Assembly (NCBI GenBank): GCA_020723365.1
Contig: DYJB01000127.1
Location: 1 to 8,200, forward strand
Reading direction: 5' to 3'
DNA: 8,200 nt
Source of the DNA: Candidatus Aquidulcis sp.
Lineage (GTDB): Bacteria; Chloroflexota; Anaerolineae; Anaerolineales; E44-bin32
Below are positions 1 through 5,620 of the stretch, piece by piece. The notes beneath the pieces were generated by a model. The model made no database searches and was not told the DNA's origin. It saw only the letters and a list, made by a program, of their open reading frames with translations. The first letter of the stretch is position 1, and every line of letters begins with the position of its first letter. A program made the position numbers and the translations under genes.

Positions 1-261
1 TTTCGGAGCGGCGGCGCGGTGATTGGCCTCGCGCTGGCGCTGGTCTTCGGCCAGCAGTACCTGGTGGGGCTGATCCCGATCCTCAAGTATGTGCTCCCGT
101 GGACCATCGCGATCGCGCTCCCGCCCGAAGAAGGCGCCATCGTCCCGTCGATCCTGACGGGCCAACCCCCCTGGTCGTGGATCCCGCTGCTGGCAGTTGC
201 GCTGCAGATCCCGATCTTCCTGTGGATCGCGGTCGCACGCTTCCGGCGCGAGGAGTTCTGA
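1..261 (+). CDS. ABC-2 type transporter permease, C-terminal fragment
   Basis: The window opens inside this gene. The visible 86 residues end in a TGA at 259-261. Two hydrophobic stretches can be seen, at about residues 7-40 and 61-79. They are joined by a polar loop containing PPEEG and PPWSW, and the protein ends in RFRREEF. A final transmembrane helix followed by a short basic/acidic tail ending in 'FRREE[FL]' is typical of permease subunits of ABC-2 exporters, which work with a separate ATPase to move a substrate out of the cell. The ATPase and the rest of the permease would lie to the left of the window. The substrate cannot be judged. The alternative is another polytopic membrane protein, because no motif here is diagnostic by itself. 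Confidence 0.65.
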   Translation, partial: FRSGGAVIGLALALVFGQQYLVGLIPILKYVLPWTIAIALPPEEGAIVPSILTGQPPWSWIPLLAVALQIPIFLWIAVARFRREEF

Positions 262-651
262 AGCTATCGACCAATCACAAAACGTGCCCGGACCTGGAGG
301 GCGACCCAGGAGAACTTGTGGGCTGGTCGGCAAGCCGGCGCAGATGTGCTCGCGACGCACGCCGGATCAGCCGGACCCGTCGCGCCGTCGAACTCGAGGC
401 TCATCAGCTGCGTACGCCGGATGCGCTCCGCTGCCAGGTGGGGTGCCGTCGCTGGCGCCGGCGGCCTCCCGGCTACCCGACCAGCGGCGCAGCCGCCCGT
501 GCGGCTTCACACACCGCTCCGGTGGTCCCTGACGGAGGACGCCTCCCGAAACGGAAGACCAGGACCTGGGTACCCGTATCCTCCAGGCTCCCTGGGACGA
601 CATACTTGATAGCGTCAAACCTGCGGCTCTGACAGGACAGCCGATGGGCCT
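262..651. other. Intergenic region without a convincing gene
   Basis: These 390 bases separate the permease from the cytochrome gene. Open frames exist on both strands, but their translations are rich in Arg, Pro, Gly and Ser with no recognisable domain, as expected of random GC-rich frames. Short inverted repeats are frequent: CCTGG/CCAGG at 293-297 and 306-310, AGCCGC/GCGGCT at 491-496 and 501-506 with a 4-base loop, and the dyads at 559-595. None is followed by a T tract, so an intrinsic terminator for the permease is not evident. I see no strong sigma-70 promoter. CATACT at 601-606 is a fair -10 match but has no good -35 at the proper distance. The cytochrome promoter probably lies somewhere in this region. 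Confidence 0.6.
559..595. promoter_or_regulatory. Pair of CCAGG/CCTGG dyads upstream of the cytochrome gene
   Basis: Two dyads with identical arms lie about 25 bases apart, centre to centre: CCAGG-A-CCTGG at 559-569 and CCAGG-CTC-CCTGG at 583-595. The first overlaps a GGGTACCC palindrome at 568-575. They sit about 60-90 bases before the cytochrome start, where a regulator could bind. Being two on nearly one helical face, they could be a tandem operator. They could equally be chance in GC-rich DNA or part of a folded leader. No known regulator is recognised. Confidence 0.2.
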
Positions 652-2085
652 TTGCTCCAGCGGGATGCGCCAGTGAATCGAGGCCTGCCCTTCGCCCTTT
701 CGGTGGTGGCGGGAATCGGGTTTGTGGCCCTCGTCGCCGGCGGGGCCGCCTTCCAGTGGGTGAACGAGCAGCCCTGGTTCTGCAACTCCTGTCACGAGAT
801 GGAGTTCCACTACCAGTCCTGGGAGGCTTCGACTCACGCCGAGACGGCCGAGTGCCTGGACTGCCACGCCTCGCCCGGTCTGGCCGGCTTCATCGAGGAG
901 AAGGCCCGCGGCGCCGAGCAATTGGTGGCCCACTTCACGGGCAACTACCCCCTCCCGATCCGGATCCTCGTCCGCGTTCGCAACGAGCAGTGTCTGGCGT
1001 GTCACCTGGAAACCGCCGCTCTCCCGGACCAGGCCGCTGATGCCCGCCACGACATCCATCTTCAGGCGCAAGTGGCCTGCGTGGAATGCCATTCCCGCCT
1101 GGTCCACAACCGGCCCGACCAGGCGAAGGTGCTTCCCCTGGACCAGTGCGACAGCTGCCACCAGAAGCACACCGACTTCGCCATGATCGGCACGCACGCC
1201 ACGCTGCGCTGCACCGCCTGTCACACCGCCGGCGAGTACGAGGGCACCGACCCGCGCTGCGAGTCCTGCCATACCGTACCGCCCGGGCACATCGCGCCGT
1301 TCAAGTCGGATTGCGGCAGCTGCCATGCCGCCTCCGGCTGGAAGCCAGCGCGCACCGATCACGCCACCTTCGCCCTTACCGGGCAGCATGCGCAGACCTC
1401 CTGTTCCGGCTGCCACGCCGGGGACCGTTTCGAAGGCACACCCACCGCCTGTGAGTCCTGCCACCAGGTACCGGCGAAGCACATCCCCGGGATTACCGCT
1501 GGCTGCGGTGGCTGCCATACGCCCGACGGGTGGCGCCCGGCGCTCTTCGACCACACCTTCTTCCCGCTCCAGGGCCAGCATGAGGCACTCGCCTGTGCCA
1601 AGTGCCATCCGGACGGCCGCTACCTGGGCACACCGAAGCTGTGCGAGAACTGCCATTCCTCCCCTGCCGACCATCCTGTCGGCAAGCTGGGCAACTGCGG
1701 TGCCTGCCACTCACCATCGGGCTGGCTGCCTGCCAACTTCAACCACAGCCGCTTCCCGCTGTCGGGCGCCCACCGCCCACTGGCCTGCACCTCCTGCCAT
1801 TCCTCGGGCGTCTTCCGGGGACTGGCCTCGTCTTGCTCCGCTTGCCACCGCGCCCCTTCGACGCATGCCGGCCTGAGCTCCAACTGCGCCGGGTGTCACT
1901 CCACCAGTGGCTTCTCGCCCTCCTCCTTCCGCCACGCCCAGGTCGGCGAGCACATACCGAACGGCGAACACCAGCTGTCGTGCCGCGACTGCCATGCCAC
2001 CTCCTTCGGGCAGGCCTCCTGCACGAAGTGCCATTCCTCGAACAACCCCGGCGATGGGGATGAGGATGAGGGCGACGATGACTAG
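652..2085 (+). CDS. Membrane-anchored 19-heme c-type cytochrome with NapC/NrfH-like head and triheme repeats
   Basis: Predicted electron-transfer protein on the outer face of the cytoplasmic membrane. Residues 14-34 form one hydrophobic anchor. Nineteen CxxCH heme motifs follow, with first Cys at 44, 68, 114, 143, 166, 187, 203, 221, 251, 267, 285, 315, 331, 349, 379, 395, 412, 444 and 457. The first four, with CNSCHEM at 44-50 and CVECHSRLVH at 143-152, match the NapC/NirT/NrfH tetraheme quinol-dehydrogenase pattern. In NrfH the Met of CxxCHxM ligates heme 1. Residues 180-437 are four copies of a triheme module. Each carries three extra conserved His, enough for bis-His ligation. The C-terminus (466-477) has eight Asp/Glu. 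Numbering is from TTG 652. GTG 673 (residue 8), with GGGA at 662-665, is an equally good or better start. No terminal oxidoreductase domain is present, so the role is inferred to be electron conduction rather than catalysis. The next gene overlaps its stop. Confidence 0.93.
   Translation: MLQRDAPVNRGLPFALSVVAGIGFVALVAGGAAFQWVNEQPWFCNSCHEMEFHYQSWEASTHAETAECLDCHASPGLAGFIEEKARGAEQLVAHFTGNYPLPIRILVRVRNEQCLACHLETAALPDQAADARHDIHLQAQVACVECHSRLVHNRPDQAKVLPLDQCDSCHQKHTDFAMIGTHATLRCTACHTAGEYEGTDPRCESCHTVPPGHIAPFKSDCGSCHAASGWKPARTDHATFALTGQHAQTSCSGCHAGDRFEGTPTACESCHQVPAKHIPGITAGCGGCHTPDGWRPALFDHTFFPLQGQHEALACAKCHPDGRYLGTPKLCENCHSSPADHPVGKLGNCGACHSPSGWLPANFNHSRFPLSGAHRPLACTSCHSSGVFRGLASSCSACHRAPSTHAGLSSNCAGCHSTSGFSPSSFRHAQVGEHIPNGEHQLSCRDCHATSFGQASCTKCHSSNNPGDGDEDEGDDD
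1189..1962 (+). repeat. Four tandem triheme modules (about 64 residues, 192 bases each) inside the cytochrome gene
   Basis: Module starts, taken at the Gly of a GxHxxLxC signature, are at residues 180, 244, 308 and 372 (bases 1189, 1381, 1573 and 1765). A partial fifth starts at residue 438 (base 1963). The first heme Cys of each module falls at 187, 251, 315, 379 and 444, so the spacing is 64, 64, 64 and 65. Each module reads in order: GxHxxLxCxxCH, then GTPxxCxxCH (looser in modules 1 and 4), then PxxH, then CxxCH, then GW or GF, then P, and a final H. The strict length conservation with diverged codons indicates old internal duplication kept under structural selection, not a recent tandem DNA repeat. 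Confidence 0.9.
2068..2072 (+). promoter_or_regulatory. Shine-Dalgarno of the CPBP gene, embedded in the cytochrome's acidic-tail codons
   Basis: GAGGG lies 5 bases before ATG 2078 and is part of the GAT/GAG-rich codons for the cytochrome's acidic tail. It is what favours ATG 2078 over the in-frame ATGs at 2054, 2060 and 2066, which have poorer upstream purine tracts at suitable spacing. Confidence 0.5.
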
Positions 2086-3019
2086 CGTGGGCAATCCACA
2101 GACCACTGCCGGCTCCGCTTCGGTCCCAGATCGATGGAGGCCTTTCCTGCGCGCCGTGGGCATCGGGCTCGCCTTCACGGCGACCCTCACGTCCCTGGCG
2201 CTCCCCATCGGCGTCAGCTACCTCGCCTACCAGCGCTGGATCGCCGGGAAGACGCTGCAGGAAGCTTCGCTGCACCTTGAGGACGCGCTCTTGCTCCTGC
2301 AGGCCGTGGCCTCGCTCCTGGTGCTGGCGGGCGCCTTCGCCTGGGTCGCTTTCTTCCAGCGGCGGTTCGACCGGCAAGGCGATCTGCGCGCCATCGGCTT
2401 CGGGCGCGCACGACGCGGCTGGCTGAGCCTGGGGGCCGCGCTGCTCGGCGGCATGCTGTTCGCCGCCATCCCGATCGGGCTGGCCCTGGCGTCGGGCGAA
2501 CTCAGCTTCGGCGCCTCCCATGCCGCCCTGGAGGGCACGGGCGATGTCATCCTCGACGCGCTGGGATCCGCCGTCATCCTGGCCGGGCTGATCGTGGCCG
2601 AGGAGCTGGTGTTCCGGGGATATATGCCCTGGACACTCGATCGAAGCGGCTGGGCGGGGCCGGCTGCGACGCTGGCACCGGCGCTCCTGTTTGCCGGCTA
2701 CCGCCTCCTGCTGGCGCCGGCCTCCTGGGCCGTCTTTCTGAATGTCCTGGCCGCCGCAGTTCTGCTCGGGATGCTGACACGGCGGACGCGCTCCCTGCAC
2801 GCCGCCATTGGCGCCCGTCTCGGTTGGGCGCTGATCATCGGCACGGTCTTCTCTTTCCCGGCCGGCGGCTCCCGCCTGGAAGGCATCCTGCATTCGCTGC
2901 CTGTTCCCGGGTTGGCCCTCGACCGAGCCTTCGGCCCGGAGGGCAGCTGGCTTCCCCTGCCCCTGCTCCTGCTGGGGATCGTGATCACCGGGGTCGTTGG
3001 CCGCCGGCGCCCCGCGTAA
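2078..3019 (+). CDS. CPBP-family (CAAX protease/Abi-like) membrane protein, probably catalytically altered
   Basis: A polytopic membrane protein of 313 residues with about eight hydrophobic segments. CPBP proteins are intramembrane metal-dependent endopeptidases of the Rce1 type. The family's motif 1 is clear: EELVFRG at residues 175-181. Motif 2 (FxxxH) appears only as FAGYR at 205-209, with Arg in place of His. The HxxxN/D motif expected after SLxAxI aligns with R247 to A251, again without His or Asn. The protein therefore keeps the glutamates and lacks the histidine ligands needed for a standard active site. It may be a non-proteolytic scaffold or a diverged enzyme. ATG 2078 overlaps the cytochrome stop by 8 bases, which suggests translational coupling and a linked role such as assembly or anchoring of the cytochrome. 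That role is inference. Family assignment is fairly sure, activity is not. Confidence 0.82.
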   Translation: MTSVGNPQTTAGSASVPDRWRPFLRAVGIGLAFTATLTSLALPIGVSYLAYQRWIAGKTLQEASLHLEDALLLLQAVASLLVLAGAFAWVAFFQRRFDRQGDLRAIGFGRARRGWLSLGAALLGGMLFAAIPIGLALASGELSFGASHAALEGTGDVILDALGSAVILAGLIVAEELVFRGYMPWTLDRSGWAGPAATLAPALLFAGYRLLLAPASWAVFLNVLAAAVLLGMLTRRTRSLHAAIGARLGWALIIGTVFSFPAGGSRLEGILHSLPVPGLALDRAFGPEGSWLPLPLLLLGIVITGVVGRRRPA

Positions 3020-3045
3020 TCAACGGACCTCGCCCGCACCGACAG

Positions 3046-3071
3046 CGGTTGCCGCCTCGAGGCGGCAACCG
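3046..3071. terminator. Perfect 26-bp palindrome between the CPBP and GH31 genes (terminator or operator)
   Basis: The 11-base arms CGGTTGCCGCC and GGCGGCAACCG flank the loop TCGA with no mismatch. The hairpin starts 26 bases after the CPBP stop and is followed by TTCTATACT, which has only a few T residues. It could end the cytochrome-CPBP transcript. It also covers the -35 region of the presumed GH31 promoter and could equally be the operator of a dimeric regulator of the glycosidase. The sequence alone does not decide between these. Confidence 0.55.
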
Positions 3072-3074
3072 TTC

Positions 3075-3080
3075 TATACT
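3075..3080 (+). promoter_or_regulatory. Probable -10 element (TATACT) of the GH31 gene
   Basis: TATACT differs from the sigma-70 consensus at one position and stands out in this GC-rich sequence. The best -35-like hexamer, TTGCCG at 3049-3054, is 20 bases away, which is longer than optimal and lies inside the palindrome. A weak or activator-assisted promoter is therefore likely. Transcription would start near 3087, giving a leader of about 55 bases. The same TATACT hexamer recurs before degV. Confidence 0.4.
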
Positions 3081-3141
3081 CCCCTGCGCGCCTGCCGCCC
3101 CTGCCCGTGCCACCTGGTCTCACCAGGAGGACCGCCGAAGC

Positions 3142-5460
3142 ATGGCCGCTGATGACCTCCTGACTCCCCACTCGCGGATCCGCCTGCAATCGCTGGCCGA
3201 CGGCGCGCTGCGCGTGACCCACGCCCCGATCGAGTCCGACGCCTACCCACCCGATCCCCCGTGGCTGCCGGACCTCCTGGCGGGACGCGATCCGGGCCAG
3301 TCGCAAGCTGGAGGTTCCGTCGCCGCCACAGTCAAGGGCGGCTGCCTGGAGATCACACGCCCCGATGGCAGGCTGATCCTGGCCGAGGCCCGCCCCACAC
3401 GTCTGGTGCCGGATATCCGGGTGGCCTTCCGCCTCTCTCCCGGCGAGATCCTCTACGGCTGGGGCGAGCAGTTTGGAGCCTTCGCACGTACGCGGGGAAG
3501 GCTGACCCTCAACGCGTTCAACGCGCCTTCCTTCCTGCAGCGGCACCGCAGCTACTCTGCCATCCCCATGTTCTTCAGCCGACGAGGCTATTCCGTGCTG
3601 CTTCTCAACGCCCACCCGACGCAATGGAACATCGACTCGCGTCGCGGCGTGTTGTCCGTCCGCGCCCTCGCCGGCGCGGCGGACTACCTGCTCATCTTCG
3701 GGGAGACGCCCAGGGAGATCCTGCGCACCTATACCGGCCTCACAGGCCGCCCGCCGCTCCTGCCGCGCTGGGCCCACGGACTGTGGGGGACCGGCTATCC
3801 GCAAGAGGATCAGGAACGCGTCATCGAACTGGCGCGCGAGCACGCGCGTCATCGCATTCCGCTCGAGGTCATCATCCTGGACTATCACTGGGAAGAGGCC
3901 TTCCACAACTTCCGCTGGCGCCGGTCGCTGTTCCCCGATCCCGACCGCCTGTTGCGCGATCTCGGGCAGCTGGGCATTCGCCTGGGCCTGATCCTGACCC
4001 CCTTCGTCAATCGCCAGAACCGCCCGCTCGAGAAGCGCGTGCTCAACTGGCGCCTGCGCAACGTCCCTCCCGCCGAGATCGCTTCAGATGAACGCGCCCT
4101 GCCGGAGTACGAGGAATGCGCACGCCGCGATCTGCTGGCGCACCCCAACGCCTGGTGGTGGTTCGGCAGGGGCGGCATGCTCGACTTCACCAACCGGCAG
4201 ACCGTGGACTGGTGGGCCGCCAAGCTCGGGCCCCTGCTTCGGCAGGGGATCTCGTTCTTCAAGAATGACGACGGCGAGTATCTGCCGGAGGCGGGCCGCA
4301 GCGCGCTTGGGCTGGAGGGGCCGGAGCACCACAACCTGTACGGCTTCTACTATGGTAAGGCGACCTACGAGGCGCTGCAGCGCGTAGATGACCGCCGGCC
4401 GATCGTCTATGCCCGCTCGGTCTGGGCCGGCTCACAGCGCTACCCCGGCCTCTTCCTCGGCGATCAGACGCCAACCTTCGGACACATGCGTAGCACCCTT
4501 CGGGCCGGGCTGAACCTCGGCCTGGCCGGCTTCGCCTACTGGACGGCGGACGTCTTCGGGCTGGACGGCCGCACCACGCCCGAGACGCATATGCGCTACG
4601 CGCAGTGGGCGCTCTTCGCCCCCATCGCGCGCTACTTCTGGAGGCCGGCGCCGATCGATGCAACGCGCTTCCCGTGGTCCCACGGCGAGGCTGCCGAAGC
4701 CAACTTCCGCCGCCTGACCGACCTGCGCCGCTGCCTGGCGCCGTACTACGCCGGGCTGGCGTGGGAGGCCTACCAGAGCGGAATCCCGCTGCTGCGCCCG
4801 ATGCTGCTCGAGTACCCATACGACGCCCGCTTCGAGCGCACGGACGACCAGTTGATGATCGGCGCCGACCTGCTGCTCGCTCCCGTGCTGGAGGCTGGCG
4901 CACGGGTGCGGCATGTGGTGCTTCCCCCTGGCGCCTGGCATGACTTCTGGACCGAGCGAACCTGGCACGGCGTCGACAGCGCCATGGTCCCTGCTCCGCT
5001 CGACCGTGTGCCGCTGCTGGTACGCGGCGGCGCGCTCATCCCCATGATGCCGCCGGGGCCGCCGGCCCCGGACGGCATGGGCTACTCGGACCTCGAGCTG
5101 CACCTGTGGCCACCCTTCAGCGGGGCTTGCAGCCTGCGGGAGGACGACGGCTTGACGCGGGCATACCAACGCGGCGAGGCCGCCGAGACCGGCCTGCGGG
5201 TTGAACAGCGAGACGATCAGGTCGACATCCACATCGCCCCTCCGAACGGCGGCTTCCCCGGCCTGCCCGAAGACCGGCGTTGGACGATCGTGCTGCACCG
5301 CGTGGCGGCCTTGGGGCGCCCACGGCAGCTGGCCGAGCATGGAGTGTGTGAAGTCGCCCATTCCGGCGGCGCGGCAAGGATCCGGATCCGTTTCCCGACC
5401 GGCGCGGGATGCGTGCTGCACATCCCGGGTGTGACAACCGGAGCCACTCCGGAAGAGTGA
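3142..5460 (+). CDS. GH31 family alpha-glycosidase (alpha-glucosidase or alpha-xylosidase type)
   Basis: A 772-residue retaining glycoside hydrolase expected to release terminal alpha-linked glucose or xylose from oligosaccharides. No signal peptide is seen, so it is likely cytoplasmic. The N-terminal beta-domain includes YGWGEQ at 105-110. The catalytic barrel follows, with LDYHWE at 246-251 and the nucleophile motif FFKNDDGEYL, where D376 fits the KxD of YicI-like enzymes. The acid/base region is RSVWAGSQRYPGLFLGDQ, with D441 as the acid/base. The 65-residue gap between these aspartates is about that of YicI (D416/D482). GFAYWTADVFGL and the C-terminal VRGGALIPM are also typical. The usual R-x-H-G segment reads ARYFWRP, a variation that may affect substrate choice. 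ATG 3142 is preferred because AGGAGG lies at 3125-3130. No transporter or sugar regulator is adjacent, so the substrate is open. Confidence 0.93.
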   Translation: MAADDLLTPHSRIRLQSLADGALRVTHAPIESDAYPPDPPWLPDLLAGRDPGQSQAGGSVAATVKGGCLEITRPDGRLILAEARPTRLVPDIRVAFRLSPGEILYGWGEQFGAFARTRGRLTLNAFNAPSFLQRHRSYSAIPMFFSRRGYSVLLLNAHPTQWNIDSRRGVLSVRALAGAADYLLIFGETPREILRTYTGLTGRPPLLPRWAHGLWGTGYPQEDQERVIELAREHARHRIPLEVIILDYHWEEAFHNFRWRRSLFPDPDRLLRDLGQLGIRLGLILTPFVNRQNRPLEKRVLNWRLRNVPPAEIASDERALPEYEECARRDLLAHPNAWWWFGRGGMLDFTNRQTVDWWAAKLGPLLRQGISFFKNDDGEYLPEAGRSALGLEGPEHHNLYGFYYGKATYEALQRVDDRRPIVYARSVWAGSQRYPGLFLGDQTPTFGHMRSTLRAGLNLGLAGFAYWTADVFGLDGRTTPETHMRYAQWALFAPIARYFWRPAPIDATRFPWSHGEAAEANFRRLTDLRRCLAPYYAGLAWEAYQSGIPLLRPMLLEYPYDARFERTDDQLMIGADLLLAPVLEAGARVRHVVLPPGAWHDFWTERTWHGVDSAMVPAPLDRVPLLVRGGALIPMMPPGPPAPDGMGYSDLELHLWPPFSGACSLREDDGLTRAYQRGEAAETGLRVEQRDDQVDIHIAPPNGGFPGLPEDRRWTIVLHRVAALGRPRQLAEHGVCEVAHSGGAARIRIRFPTGAGCVLHIPGVTTGATPEE

Positions 5461-5478
5461 TCGCACTCGCGGACCGTC

Positions 5479-5529
5479 CGAGGGGCGGGTCCCCTCGCAC
5501 GCGTGCCCGCCCTGACTCGACCGGGAGTC
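5479..5529 (+). terminator. Hairpins after the GH31 gene, possible transcription end
   Basis: The gap between the GH31 stop and the next start holds a 7-bp stem CGAGGGG/CCCCTCG (5479-5485 and 5491-5497, loop CGGGT). It also holds a perfect GCACGCGTGC palindrome (5497-5506) and a GACTC/GAGTC stem (5514-5518 and 5525-5529). No T run follows, so a classical intrinsic terminator is unproven. The rest of the gap has nothing recognisable apart from the AGGAGG before the next gene. Confidence 0.35.
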
Positions 5530-5620
5530 GGATCGCAGCCATCAGGCACGGGCATCCGGCGTAGGCCGGCAAGATGGCGAGCGTCCCTCAAGGGGCATGC
5601 TCCACCAGGAGGTTCCCTCC

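Noticed and set aside
478..530. Resemblance on the - strand to a group II intron domain V-like hairpin
   Set aside because: The stem pairing does not fit domain V when written out, and no reverse transcriptase or intron core is present.
606..618. FNR/CRP-like site TTGATAGCGTCAA
   Set aside because: The half-sites TTGAT and GTCAA are spaced one base too close for the FNR box (TTGAT-N4-ATCAA), and one arm is imperfect. It is kept only as an unexplained dyad.
367..1710. A 447-codon - strand open frame across the cytochrome gene and the upstream gap
   Set aside because: It is antisense to 19 clear heme motifs, its translation shows no domain, and long antisense frames are common in GC-rich genes.
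1189..1962. Regular 192-base periodicity as a CRISPR-like or recent tandem DNA repeat
   Set aside because: The period is a coding repeat of triheme modules; nucleotide identity between units is limited mainly to the heme-motif codons.
1739..2893. A 384-codon - strand open frame across the cytochrome end and the CPBP gene
   Set aside because: The translation is low in complexity and rich in Arg, Gly and Gln; the + strand CPBP and heme motifs explain the DNA.
2698..3906. A 402-codon - strand open frame over the CPBP and GH31 genes
   Set aside because: It is antisense to recognised domains and crosses the intergenic palindrome; no family is recognisable.
4432..5466. A 344-codon - strand open frame within the GH31 gene
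   Set aside because: It is the shadow of a gene with intact catalytic motifs on the + strand.
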